Positions 1 through 8,448 of a stretch of 64,000 bases of DNA are shown here, one piece after another. The position numbers and the translations under genes were made by a program. Origin of the DNA: Vibrio neonatus (GTDB lineage: Bacteria > Pseudomonadota > Gammaproteobacteria > Enterobacterales > Vibrionaceae); NCBI RefSeq assembly GCF_024346975.1, contig NZ_AP024885.1, positions 1,426,001 through 1,490,000 on the forward strand, in the 5' to 3' direction. The notes under the pieces were generated by a model, which ran no database searches, had not been told where the DNA came from, and saw nothing but the letters and a program-made list of their open reading frames with translations. Each line of letters starts with the position of its first letter. Position 1 is the stretch's first letter.

Positions 1-480
1 AGAATGTTGCCGACCTTCCCATTCGATATTCACCGCATCTTGCGCCGCTCTATGACCAATGCGTTTATCTTTCAAGCGATGCTGTATTCGATAGAGCGTC
101 GCCAAATTCACAAATTCGACGAACGGAAAATCAATGCCTTTTTCTAGGCATTCATTGCGAAAGATGGTGTCATCCCTACCCCAGCTTGCGTAAATTTTAT
201 TCGCACCGCCGAAGTTTTTTATCATTGATTTCATTACCGCTTCTAGCGGTCTGCCTTGCTTTTCTATTTTTCTTGCAGAAATGCCCGTTAATTCGGTGCA
301 GAATGGCGAAATTTCATCATGTTCAGGCTTTACATAGTATTGGGCGCGCTTAACGATTTCTTGCTTACACAGATCGATTTCAGCTAAGCCAATCTCTATG
401 ATTTCACCCGTTGTTCCCTTTCCGTTTTCATTCCAGCAACACATTTCTAAATCAAAGCAAACAACTCGATTATAGTTCAT
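1..480 (-). CDS. 3'-5' exonuclease, DEDDh superfamily (partial, C-terminus off window)
   Basis: The gene reads leftward from an ATG at 480 and stays open for 160 codons to the window edge, so the C-terminus is missing. The translation begins MNYNRVVCFDLEMCCW, with an exonuclease I motif (Asp10, Glu12), a central Asp-containing segment (WGRDDTIF) and an exonuclease III motif GHRAAQDA (His143, Asp148). This is the DEDDh fold of ERI1/KapD-type nucleases, which remove nucleotides from RNA or DNA 3' ends using two metal ions. The substrate cannot be told from sequence. It is divergent from the DUF2760 operon with about 150 bp between them. Confidence 0.75.
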   Translation of the reverse strand, partial: MNYNRVVCFDLEMCCWNENGKGTTGEIIEIGLAEIDLCKQEIVKRAQYYVKPEHDEISPFCTELTGISARKIEKQGRPLEAVMKSMIKNFGGANKIYASWGRDDTIFRNECLEKGIDFPFVEFVNLATLYRIQHRLKDKRIGHRAAQDAVNIEWEGRQHS

Positions 481-516
481 TCAATCCTGTTCATTAATGG
501 TCAACATTGCGGGTAA

Positions 517-533
517 GTCTACCTTATATAGAC
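517..533. repeat. Short inverted repeat in the divergent promoter region
   Basis: GTCTA and TAGAC arms (517-521 and 529-533) lie between the exonuclease gene and the DUF2760 operon. It could be an operator, but arms this short may be chance. Confidence 0.25.
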
Positions 534-565
534 ACATGCAAACTATAAGTAAATTCATTTAAGTA

Positions 566-593
566 CTTGAATTTCTGCTCAAGAACCCACACA
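566..593 (+). promoter_or_regulatory. Possible sigma-32-like promoter of the Hsp70 cluster
   Basis: CTTGAAT at 566-572 is followed after 13 bases by CCCACACA at 586-593. The heat-shock sigma factor consensus is CTTGAAA, 13-14 bases, CCCCATnT. The -35 part matches well and the -10 part only partly. The position, about 40 bases before the ATG at 632, suits a promoter. Proposed by motif only. Confidence 0.3.
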
Positions 594-631
594 TTTAGAG
601 CAATTATAAAATATCCAATGAGACTCTAATC

Positions 632-1264
632 ATGATCATCGACCTATCCGTGTTACCGACCACGTTTGATATGCTTCACGCAGGTTTGGCTGCCTCTAGT
701 GTCGTCCTACTGGCCGTTGCTATTGCTCGTAAGCCAAAAACCATTGAAAAGATTATAGAAAAACCCGTTGAGAAACGTGTTGAAGTTGAAGTGCCCGTTG
801 AGAAAATCGTTGAAGTTGAGAAGATTGTTGAAGTAGAAAAAGTGGTAGAACGTGTTGTTGAAGTAGAATCTAAGCTTAAAACAGCCTCTACTGATTCCGC
901 ATTACAACTGCTTTCACTTTTACAACAAGAAGCACGTTTAATTGATTTCCTTAAAGAAGATATCTCATCGTTTGCTGATGATGAAGTGGGCGCAGCGGCT
1001 CGCGTTATCCATAGCGGCGGTCAAAAAGTATTAAAAGACTACGTCACACTCTCTCCAGTGCGTAGCGAAACAGAAGAAACCACAGTCTCTGTCGCTGAAG
1101 GTTTTGATGCTCAAGAAATTCGTTTGATTGGCAATGTCACAGGTAAAGCGCCATTTACTGGCACGCTTATCCATAAAGGTTGGAAAGCCGATAACATTGA
1201 ACTGCCAAAACTGTCTGAAAACTACAACGCCGCAATCATTGCGCCAGCCGAGGTTGAGCTTTAA
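632..1264 (+). CDS. DUF2760 domain-containing protein
   Basis: A 210-residue protein of unknown function. Residues 11-33 form a hydrophobic, possibly membrane-anchoring stretch. Residues 35-80 are a highly repetitive charged segment built on V-E-K and V-E-V-E-K units, likely a coiled coil or extended linker. Residues 85-210 match what I recall of the DUF2760 domain. The stop codon overlaps the ATG of the following Hsp70 gene (TAATG), which indicates translational coupling. Together with the two Hsp70 genes it probably forms one chaperone module, perhaps as its membrane anchor or client adaptor; that role is inference. Confidence 0.75.
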   Translation: MIIDLSVLPTTFDMLHAGLAASSVVLLAVAIARKPKTIEKIIEKPVEKRVEVEVPVEKIVEVEKIVEVEKVVERVVEVESKLKTASTDSALQLLSLLQQEARLIDFLKEDISSFADDEVGAAARVIHSGGQKVLKDYVTLSPVRSETEETTVSVAEGFDAQEIRLIGNVTGKAPFTGTLIHKGWKADNIELPKLSENYNAAIIAPAEVEL

Positions 1265-3108
1265 TGAATGAGTCAGCAAAATATATCGTTGGTATCGACC
1301 TTGGTACCACGCACAGCGTACTCTCTTTTGTTGATAAGCATGACGAAGATGCAAAAGTTGCGGTCATGCCAATTGCGCAGCTAAGCGCACCCGGTCAAGT
1401 TGAAAGTCAAAACCAACTTGGCTCATTTATCTATCAGCCAAGTGAACACGAAATGGGCGCAGGCTCTCGCACTCTGCCTTGGACGGATTCACCGGAAGCG
1501 CTGGTGGGTTCTGTTGCTAGAAAACTGGGTAGCAAAACCCCTATTCGTTTGGTGGCAAGTGCTAAGTCGTGGCTGTGCCATGCCGGCGTTAACCGCCGCG
1601 AAGCTTTCTTGCCAGCCGGTAGCCCAGAAGAGATCACAAAAATCTCTCCGCTTCGCGCAACCGAGCTTTACCTAGAACATTTAATGCAAGCGTGGAATCA
1701 CGCTCACCCTGAGCATCCATTGCAAGAACAAGACGTCACTATCACAGTGCCTGCATCATTTGATCCTGCGGCGCGCGATCTTACCGCAGAAGCGGCGCGC
1801 AATATCAATTTACACCACTTAACTCTTTTAGAAGAGCCGCAAGCGGCGCTGTACAACTGGGTCGAGAAAACCGGTGACGATTGGCGTAACCAACTCAGTG
1901 TCGGTGATGTGGTGCTAGTGGTCGATGTGGGGGGCGGCACAACCGATTTGTCTTTGGTTTCTGTTACCGAAGAAGACGGCAATCTGACTCTAGAGCGTGT
2001 TGCCGTAGGTGAACATATCCTACTTGGCGGTGACAACATGGATCTTGCCTTGGCCTATCGCATCAAAATGAAGATGGCGCAAGACGGAAAAGATCTACAG
2101 CCTTGGCAAATTCAGTCCATCGTACACGCTTGTCGCGATGCTAAAGAAGCGCTGCTTAACGACAAAGAACTGCAATCAGTACCGATTGTGATTCCGAGTC
2201 GTGGCTCTAAATTAATGGGAAGCACGCTAAAAACTGAGTTAACTTCTGAAGAAGTGCAGCAAACCTTAGTCGATGGTTTCTTCCCTATCGTTGATATCGA
2301 CGAGCATCCAAAACAAGCTCGTCGCGGCGCACTCACCCAAATGGGCCTACCTTATGCCCAAGATGCCGGCATTACGCGCCATATCGCAGCATTTTTGAGT
2401 AAACAAGCGCAATCTACTGCTGACATGTTTGGCGGTATGTTCGATAACAGCAAACCCGATTTTGTAAAACCGACCGCTATCTTATTTAACGGTGGCGTAT
2501 TAAAAGCCAACACTCTTTCTGAGCGTTTGTTTGAAGTCATCAACCTATGGCTTAGCGATAGTGATTCGCCAAAAGCTAAACAACTGCTCGGTTCCGATCT
2601 TGATTTAGCAGTCTCTTCAGGCGCGGCTTACTATGGTCAAGTGCGTCAAGGTAAAGGCGTGCGTATTCGCGGTGGTATCGCTTCTAGCTACTATGTGGGC
2701 ATTGAAAGTGCAATGCCTGCAATCCCTGGTATGGCGCCGCCAATGGAAGCACTCTGCGTTGCCCCATTTGGCATGGAAGAAGGCTCAGCGGTTGACGTAC
2801 CAAGCCAAGAGTTTGGTTTGGTGATTGGTCAGCCGGTGCACTTCCAATTTTACGGTTCAACCACGCGACGTGAAGATGGCGCTGGTACACATTTAGATTA
2901 CTGGCAAGACGGTGAGCTAGAAGAGTTACCAGAAATTCAAGTCACGTTAGATGCCCAAGAAGGCCGTCAAGTGGGTGAAGTGGTAGCGGTCAAACTCGCT
3001 GCCAGAGTCACCGAGCTTGGCACCTTATATCTTGAAGCCATCGCGCAAGATAACGGTCAAAAGTGGCACGTTGAATTTAGTGTAAGGGACGACAATCACT
3101 CGCATTAA
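1264..3108 (+). CDS. Hsp70-family (DnaK-like) chaperone, short form
   Basis: A 614-residue actin-fold ATPase. The phosphate 1 motif VGIDLGTTHSVLSF is at about residues 9-22, the phosphate 2 motif VVDVGGGTTDLSLV at about 219-232, and the adenosine motif (FNGGVL) near 408. The region after the ATPase domain (about 490-614) resembles a short beta-type substrate-binding domain, with no room for the helical lid of DnaK. It is therefore a divergent Hsp70, not the housekeeping DnaK, and no dnaJ or grpE lies beside it. It overlaps the DUF2760 gene by one base. A strong hairpin with a T-tract follows its stop. Confidence 0.85.
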   Translation: MNESAKYIVGIDLGTTHSVLSFVDKHDEDAKVAVMPIAQLSAPGQVESQNQLGSFIYQPSEHEMGAGSRTLPWTDSPEALVGSVARKLGSKTPIRLVASAKSWLCHAGVNRREAFLPAGSPEEITKISPLRATELYLEHLMQAWNHAHPEHPLQEQDVTITVPASFDPAARDLTAEAARNINLHHLTLLEEPQAALYNWVEKTGDDWRNQLSVGDVVLVVDVGGGTTDLSLVSVTEEDGNLTLERVAVGEHILLGGDNMDLALAYRIKMKMAQDGKDLQPWQIQSIVHACRDAKEALLNDKELQSVPIVIPSRGSKLMGSTLKTELTSEEVQQTLVDGFFPIVDIDEHPKQARRGALTQMGLPYAQDAGITRHIAAFLSKQAQSTADMFGGMFDNSKPDFVKPTAILFNGGVLKANTLSERLFEVINLWLSDSDSPKAKQLLGSDLDLAVSSGAAYYGQVRQGKGVRIRGGIASSYYVGIESAMPAIPGMAPPMEALCVAPFGMEEGSAVDVPSQEFGLVIGQPVHFQFYGSTTRREDGAGTHLDYWQDGELEELPEIQVTLDAQEGRQVGEVVAVKLAARVTELGTLYLEAIAQDNGQKWHVEFSVRDDNHSH

Positions 3109-3125
3109 TCTATAATGTTCAATCA

Positions 3126-3154
3126 CAGCACTGAGGTCTCAGTGCTGTTTTTTT
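3126..3154 (+). terminator. Intrinsic terminator between the two Hsp70 genes
   Basis: A perfect 10-bp stem (CAGCACTGAG / CTCAGTGCTG, 3126-3135 and 3138-3147) is followed by seven T. It lies 17 bases after the first Hsp70 stop and 24 bases before the second Hsp70 start, so it may reduce expression of the second gene unless that has its own promoter. Confidence 0.8.
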
Positions 3155-3177
3155 CTATTCTGCTCTGAGTTAACACT

Positions 3178-6048
3178 ATGGCATCGTCAAAAAAATCTCG
3201 CTTTCTAGTTGGCATCGATTTAGGCACAACCAATACCGTTGTCGCCTTTTGTGAAAACAACGAACCTCTTAAAGAGTCGCCGTTACAACTGTTTGAAATA
3301 CCGCAGTTAGTTGGACAAGGTGAAGTGGCAAAAAGGCCGCAGCTGCCCTCTTTTCGTTTTCACGCCACCAAGCAACAGTTTTCCAGTGAGTCACTGCAAC
3401 TGCCTTGGGAGCAACACAGCGTAGACGGTGACATTGAGCAAGTGATTATTGGTGAGTGGGCACGTGAGCTTGGCTCGCAAGTCGAAGGCCGCCAAGTATC
3501 CAGTGCCAAAAGTTGGCTGTCACACAGCAATGTGGATAGAGAATCTGACATTCTGCCTTGGGCAGGCGCCGATGACGTTGATAAAGTCTCACCGGTCATT
3601 GCCAGTGCCAGTTACTTAAACCATATTCGTCTGGCTTGGAATCATCAAAACCCAATTAACCGTCTCGAAGAGCAAGAAGTGGTGATTACCGTTCCTGCCT
3701 CTTTTGACGAAACCGCGCGCAACCTCACCTTAAAAGCGGCGCGCCTTGCTGGATTAGATTCAGTATTACTGCTCGAAGAACCACAAGCGGCCTGTTATGA
3801 CTGGTACGCGCGCTTTGAGCAGCAACAAAACCCAGATTTATCCGACATTCCGCTGATCTTAATTTGTGATGTGGGTGGCGGTACAACCGACCTCAGTTTA
3901 ATCAAAGCCAACTACACCGATAATCAGCTAAGCCTTAGCCGCATTGGTGTGGGTGAGCATTTAATGCTCGGGGGTGACAATATTGATTTAGCCCTTGCGC
4001 ATATTAGTGAGCAAAAGCTAAACAATAAAACCCCAATGAAAGCGCAAGCTTTGGGTAAACTGATTTCGCAAACGCGCCGCGTGAAAGAAACTTTGCTTGG
4101 CGTAAATGCGCCCGAAGAAGGCAAAGTAACCTTACTTGGCGGCGGTTCACGTCTTATTGGCGGCGCACGAAGTGTGGCTCTGAGCAAGCAAGAAGTTCAA
4201 GAGTTGGGCTTAGAAGGCTTTTTCCCAGACATTGAATTTGACCAGTTACCGAATCATAAACGTAGCGCTGTGGTCGAATTTGGCCTGCCTTATGTTTCAG
4301 ACCCAGCCATCACCAAACATGTGGCGCAGTTTTTAAATCAGCACCAAGCGGCCTGTCATGATGCTTTAAATACTGCCAACAACTCTTCCCAACGTTCAGT
4401 CCAAAGTTCATCTCAAAGTAACGAAAAAGCCATTCCAGTGGCTTTATTGGTCAATGGCGGCGCATTTAACAGCCCACTGATTAAAGCGCGCATGCAAACT
4501 GTGCTAGAGCATTGGCGAGGCGATGCCATCACCCTATTGGACAACCCGCATCCAGATTATGCAGTTGCCTACGGCGCAGTGGCGTACAGCAAAGCCAGAC
4601 GTGGCGCACAGCTAAAAATTGGAGGCGGCAGTCCGCGCTCTTACTTCTTGCATCTGCCAAGTAAAAACAAAAGCCAAGCCTTATGTTTATTGGGCAAAGG
4701 CGCAGAAGAAGGCACCGAAGTTCGCCTTACCGGACGACGCTTCGCCCTGACCTTAGATCAACCGGTGCGATTTAACCTATTAACCACCACCATTGATGCA
4801 CTCAATGATGGCTCTATTCCTAACAACGGCACCTTGCATGCCGTTGATAGCGATGTGATGCAAGCCTTGCCGCCGTATGTGGCATCGCTAGACAGCGGCA
4901 AAGTTGAAGATAGTGAAACGCTATCAGCCAACCAGAAACGCCGCGTGGAAGTGCAACTTAGTAGTAAACTGACCGAAGTTGGCACACTGCAACTAGAATG
5001 TGTGGACATCAACGATGACACGTCTCGCTGGCAAGTTGAGTTTGAAGTGCGTAATCAAAAAGCGGTGCAAGAGCAAGAAATTCCCACTAACTTACAGCAA
5101 TCAAAAGAGCTAATTTCCAAGCTCTACAGTGGCAGTAAGAAGCAAACCGACGTTAAAGAAATCAAGATGCTCGCCAAGCAATTGGAGCGCAACTTAGGAA
5201 AACGAGATGCCTGGGACGTGACCACGTCACGCCATATTTTCGATGCGTTTGCCTTAGGTAAAAAACGCCGTCGCCGCTCTGAGCCGCACGAGAAAAACTG
5301 GCTACGCCTTGCAGGCTATAGCCTAAGACCGGGCTTTGGCGATCCCGTGGATTCATGGCGCATGGAACAAGTGTGGCCTTTGTATCAACAAAGCATACAG
5401 TTTAAAAACCAACAAGGATGGAGTGATTGGTGGATATTCTGGCGTCGTGTCAGTGGCGGTTTAAATCAAGAACAGCAAGAAACTATCCTTGCCGATATTG
5501 CAAAATACTTACACCCTGGCGCATTAAAAAATCCGCAGTCCGCCAAGTTAGCCCATGAGCAAGGTTATGAAGCTATGGTGCGTTTGTCTGCGTCCCTTGA
5601 GCGACTGCACTTTGACGATAAAACCTTGTTAGCTAACTGGTTTATCAGCAAAGCCTGCAATATGGATAGCTATCGTGATGCGCACTGGTGGGCACTGGCA
5701 AGACTGGCTAACCGCAGGCCACTGTATGGCAGTCAGCACAACGTTATTCCTGTTACAGACGTTCAAGGTTGGCTAAAAACCTTATTAGATCTGGATTGGA
5801 ACAAGCAAAAAATGGCCGCTTTCGCTGCGGTAATGATGTCTTGTAAAACCGGTGATAGAACCTTAGATATTTCAGAAGAGTATCGCGCGCAAGTCATCGA
5901 CAAAATCACCTCCAGCAAAGTGCCGCAAACTTGGCTACATCTGCTCAATAGTGAAGAATCGTTTGATCAAGAAGAAGCACAAAAAGCCTTCGGTGATACC
6001 CTACCCGCTGGATTGCAGTTGCTTAAAGAAGAACAGAAAGACGAATAG
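3178..6048 (+). CDS. Hsp70-family chaperone with C-terminal DUF3731-type extension
   Basis: A 956-residue protein. Residues 1-640 are an Hsp70-like ATPase and short substrate-binding region: VGIDLGTTNTVVAF at 11-24, CDVGGGTTDLSLI near 230, VNGGAF near 423. A Ser/Gln-rich insert sits at about 400-415. Residues 640-956 are an extra helical, Trp-rich and basic region not found in DnaK, which I assign to DUF3731 from memory of this family. It resembles the upstream Hsp70 over the shared region, suggesting an old duplication. The ATG at 3178 has only a weak ribosome-binding site. Likely partner of the DUF2760 protein and the short Hsp70; clients are unknown. Confidence 0.8.
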   Translation: MASSKKSRFLVGIDLGTTNTVVAFCENNEPLKESPLQLFEIPQLVGQGEVAKRPQLPSFRFHATKQQFSSESLQLPWEQHSVDGDIEQVIIGEWARELGSQVEGRQVSSAKSWLSHSNVDRESDILPWAGADDVDKVSPVIASASYLNHIRLAWNHQNPINRLEEQEVVITVPASFDETARNLTLKAARLAGLDSVLLLEEPQAACYDWYARFEQQQNPDLSDIPLILICDVGGGTTDLSLIKANYTDNQLSLSRIGVGEHLMLGGDNIDLALAHISEQKLNNKTPMKAQALGKLISQTRRVKETLLGVNAPEEGKVTLLGGGSRLIGGARSVALSKQEVQELGLEGFFPDIEFDQLPNHKRSAVVEFGLPYVSDPAITKHVAQFLNQHQAACHDALNTANNSSQRSVQSSSQSNEKAIPVALLVNGGAFNSPLIKARMQTVLEHWRGDAITLLDNPHPDYAVAYGAVAYSKARRGAQLKIGGGSPRSYFLHLPSKNKSQALCLLGKGAEEGTEVRLTGRRFALTLDQPVRFNLLTTTIDALNDGSIPNNGTLHAVDSDVMQALPPYVASLDSGKVEDSETLSANQKRRVEVQLSSKLTEVGTLQLECVDINDDTSRWQVEFEVRNQKAVQEQEIPTNLQQSKELISKLYSGSKKQTDVKEIKMLAKQLERNLGKRDAWDVTTSRHIFDAFALGKKRRRRSEPHEKNWLRLAGYSLRPGFGDPVDSWRMEQVWPLYQQSIQFKNQQGWSDWWIFWRRVSGGLNQEQQETILADIAKYLHPGALKNPQSAKLAHEQGYEAMVRLSASLERLHFDDKTLLANWFISKACNMDSYRDAHWWALARLANRRPLYGSQHNVIPVTDVQGWLKTLLDLDWNKQKMAAFAAVMMSCKTGDRTLDISEEYRAQVIDKITSSKVPQTWLHLLNSEESFDQEEAQKAFGDTLPAGLQLLKEEQKDE

Positions 6049-6079
6049 CCAATCAGCTAAAATGCTCCCTTCTATTTTG

Positions 6080-6107
6080 CATTTGATATCGTTTTCGGTA
6101 TCAAATG
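6080..6107. terminator. Stem-loop between convergent genes
   Basis: A 12-bp stem with a TTTT loop (CATTTGATATCG / CGGTATCAAATG, one wobble pair) lies between the Hsp70 stop (6048) and the regulator stop (6151). There is no clear T-tract on either side, so termination is plausible rather than certain. Confidence 0.5.
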
Positions 6108-6150
6108 TGATAGATAGTTGGGAGTAATAACAAGGCGTAAATCAAAACTG

Positions 6151-6435
6151 TTACGCCAAAGCACGAATCACCGCTTGTGGATCTTTGGCAAGTACATTCA
6201 ATAGCACCAACGCCGGACCTCTTGGCGTTCTATCACCGCGCTCCCAATGGCGTAATGTGCCCAGACTAATACCAAACGTAGATGCAAATTCTGCTTGTGT
6301 CATTGCCACATTATGACGAAGCGCTTTCACATCCACTGCATCAAATTGATGAACGGTTGCCCCTTTTGTCTTACCTTCAGCAAATTCAACCGCCTCTAGC
6401 AGACCTTGTTGAATACTTTCAAATGCGCTAGTCAT
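6151..6435 (-). CDS. HTH antitoxin-type transcriptional regulator (orphan HigA/NadS-like)
   Basis: A 94-residue protein with a Cro/CI-type helix-turn-helix at about residues 36-80 (VKALRHNVAMTQAEFASTFG, then SLGTLRHWERGDRTP). This layout is typical of antitoxins in RelE/HigB-type toxin-antitoxin pairs, where the antitoxin represses its own operon. The toxin gene usually lies just upstream, but the 278 bases to msrAB hold no toxin ORF, so this copy is an orphan. A palindrome at 6521-6535 may be its operator. Confidence 0.75.
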   Translation of the reverse strand: MTSAFESIQQGLLEAVEFAEGKTKGATVHQFDAVDVKALRHNVAMTQAEFASTFGISLGTLRHWERGDRTPRGPALVLLNVLAKDPQAVIRALA

Positions 6436-6520
6436 ACTTGTCTCCTATAGTGCCCGATAAACTCACCAAGACGTTGCATTTTTATTCTGACAACTCTACA
6501 ACATCGTAATCAATAAACTA

Positions 6521-6535
6521 TAATCCATTGGATTA
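6521..6535. promoter_or_regulatory. Palindrome, candidate operator of the orphan antitoxin
   Basis: TAATCCATTGGATTA has perfect 6-base arms (TAATCC / GGATTA) with a 3-base centre. It lies 86 bases before the regulator ATG in an AT-rich region shared with the divergent msrAB gene. Binding is inferred. Confidence 0.4.
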
Positions 6536-6713
6536 CCTGTGACAAATTTTGCACCTTACATTTACCATTATAAAGATGCTCTCGTTACCTTATAAATACC
6601 TGCAAATACATGGTAAACCATCAAAATTGAACAATAATTATCCTTAAACTTGAAAGTTTTTCTCAGTTGCCTCTGTCCTATTAGAAACTGTCAATGAAAC
6701 AACGAGGTCTCAT

Positions 6714-7865
6714 ATGAAACGGCTCTCTACTGCTCTTCTTGGGGTGGCACTGGCGCTACCTTTGGTTTGGATGATTTCGGCGCCGTCAGTGGCTGATGAT
6801 CAAAAAATGACTGATGCTAGCAACGTTAAAACCGCAACCTTAGCCGGTGGTTGTTTTTGGTGTACTGAAGCTGATTTAGAAAAACTGCCGGGCGTTATCG
6901 ATGTGGTGTCGGGCTATGCCGGTGGCACAGAGAAAAACCCGACTTACAAGCAAGTAGCGGCAGGTAAAACTGGGCATATTGAAGCTATACAAGTGAAGTA
7001 TGATGCAGATAAAGTCAGCTACGTACAGGTACTCGACCAGTTGTTTCGTCATATGGACCCTACCGATGATAAAGGTTCATTTGTAGACCGAGGCGCTCAT
7101 TATCGACCTGCTATTTTTTATCACAATAAGCAGCAATTCGATATCGCAACTCAGTTTATCCACGATGTGGACGCTTTAGGCATCTATAAAAAGCCAATCA
7201 AGACCGAGCTTATTCAATACACCACGTTTTGGAAAGCAGAAGAGTATCATCAAGATTATTACAAAAAGAATCCGATTCGCTATAAATACTACCGTCACGG
7301 TTCAGGGCGCGATCGCTATTTAGATTCTATTTTTGGTAAAGATCGACAAAAGAAAAACATGACTCTCATCGCTATGATTGAAGCCAATAGCCATGCAGGG
7401 AAAATGTCGAGCAGTATGTCGAGCACTAAGACTTACAGTAAACCCAGCGACGCTAAAATTAAGCAGATGCTTACAGAAATGCAATATTATGTCACTCAAC
7501 AAGAAGGCACTGAGCGCCCTTTCCAAAATGAGTATTGGGATAATAAACGAGCCGGCATTTACGTAGATATTGTCTCTGGTGAACCTTTGTTTAGTTCAAC
7601 GGATAAATACAAATCTGGTACCGGTTGGCCAAGCTTTACCAAGCCAATCGACAAGCAGTTTATTACTGAGCACAAAGACAATAAGCTTTTTTATACGCGA
7701 GTTGAGCTAAGAAGTCGTTTTGCAGACTCTCATTTGGGGCATGTATTTGAAGATGGACCCGAGCCAACGGGGCTAAGATACTGCATTAACTCAGCATCAC
7801 TGAAGTTCATCCCTAAAGAGCAGTTAGCGGCTATGGGGTATGAGCAATATCTATCGCTGTTTTAA
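6714..7865 (+). CDS. msrAB: Peptide methionine sulfoxide reductase MsrA-MsrB fusion, exported
   Basis: A 383-residue bifunctional enzyme that repairs methionine sulfoxide in oxidised proteins. Residues 1-28 form a signal peptide, so it likely works in the periplasm. The MsrA domain (about 35-200) reduces the S-sulfoxide and has GGCFWC with the catalytic Cys. The MsrB domain (about 240-380) reduces the R-sulfoxide and has [20 protein letters not shown] and [11 protein letters not shown] with the catalytic Cys. The CxxC zinc pairs of some MsrB proteins are absent. It is a single-gene unit with AGG-type ribosome binding just before the ATG and a hairpin after the stop. The electron donor is not encoded nearby. 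Confidence 0.93.
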   Translation: MKRLSTALLGVALALPLVWMISAPSVADDQKMTDASNVKTATLAGGCFWCTEADLEKLPGVIDVVSGYAGGTEKNPTYKQVAAGKTGHIEAIQVKYDADKVSYVQVLDQLFRHMDPTDDKGSFVDRGAHYRPAIFYHNKQQFDIATQFIHDVDALGIYKKPIKTELIQYTTFWKAEEYHQDYYKKNPIRYKYYRHGSGRDRYLDSIFGKDRQKKNMTLIAMIEANSHAGKMSSSMSSTKTYSKPSDAKIKQMLTEMQYYVTQQEGTERPFQNEYWDNKRAGIYVDIVSGEPLFSSTDKYKSGTGWPSFTKPIDKQFITEHKDNKLFYTRVELRSRFADSHLGHVFEDGPEPTGLRYCINSASLKFIPKEQLAAMGYEQYLSLF

Positions 7866-7914
7866 TCGGATTGAAGTGATTTAAGTTAAACCAGAAACGA
7901 TGTTTCCTGTAACA

Positions 7915-7950
7915 GAATACTCATTGTGATGCTTTATACAATGAGTATTC
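7915..7950. terminator. Bidirectional terminator between msrAB and the DUF2947 operon
   Basis: A perfect 13-bp stem (GAATACTCATTGT / ACAATGAGTATTC) with a 10-base loop is followed by GCTTTTCT on the plus strand. It lies between convergent genes. Confidence 0.7.
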
Positions 7951-7973
7951 GCTTTTCTAGCAAGGCATATGGC

Positions 7974-8447
7974 TTAAGGACGATTACCTAGTTTCACTTG
8001 GCCGTCGGAGGTAAACCACAAGGCTTGTTTGCGACGACGAGCCACTAAGATTGGGCCGTCATCAAAGAATAGGAAGTTTTTCCAGTGCGCTTTAAAGATT
8101 GACCAAGTGGTTTGAATCACGTTGTACTTTTCATAACAAAAATACACAGTCACATCATCTTGCCAATCAATATGCTTAAAGATTTCATCGGGCAAGCCTT
8201 GATCGTCTGACTCCCAATTACTCATCCAATTCACTGAATCAAGCCAATTTTGATCGGACGTAGCCCAATCTTGGCTGCTCATACGCTCCGCATCTGGGCT
8301 TTGTTTGCTGATATTGTCTTTCCAAAACACCGAGCTTTTGGCTTGTGTCATTGGTTTAATTGCCGCTAAGTCCTGCTCAGGAATCGGCATTGATTGATGG
8401 GTAAAGATCCACTTACGTGAATAGTCGTCTAAAGATATATAATCCAT
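7974..8447 (-). CDS. DUF2947 family protein
   Basis: A 157-residue soluble protein rich in Trp and Asp, with no membrane segment or known catalytic motif. I assign it to DUF2947, seen mainly in vibrios and relatives; its function is unknown. The ATG follows the stop of the upstream HD-domain gene with a single-base gap, so the two are translationally coupled. It is the last gene of the rimJ / HD / DUF2947 run and ends at the shared terminator. Confidence 0.65.
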   Translation of the reverse strand: MDYISLDDYSRKWIFTHQSMPIPEQDLAAIKPMTQAKSSVFWKDNISKQSPDAERMSSQDWATSDQNWLDSVNWMSNWESDDQGLPDEIFKHIDWQDDVTVYFCYEKYNVIQTTWSIFKAHWKNFLFFDDGPILVARRRKQALWFTSDGQVKLGNRP

Positions 8448-8448
8448 A

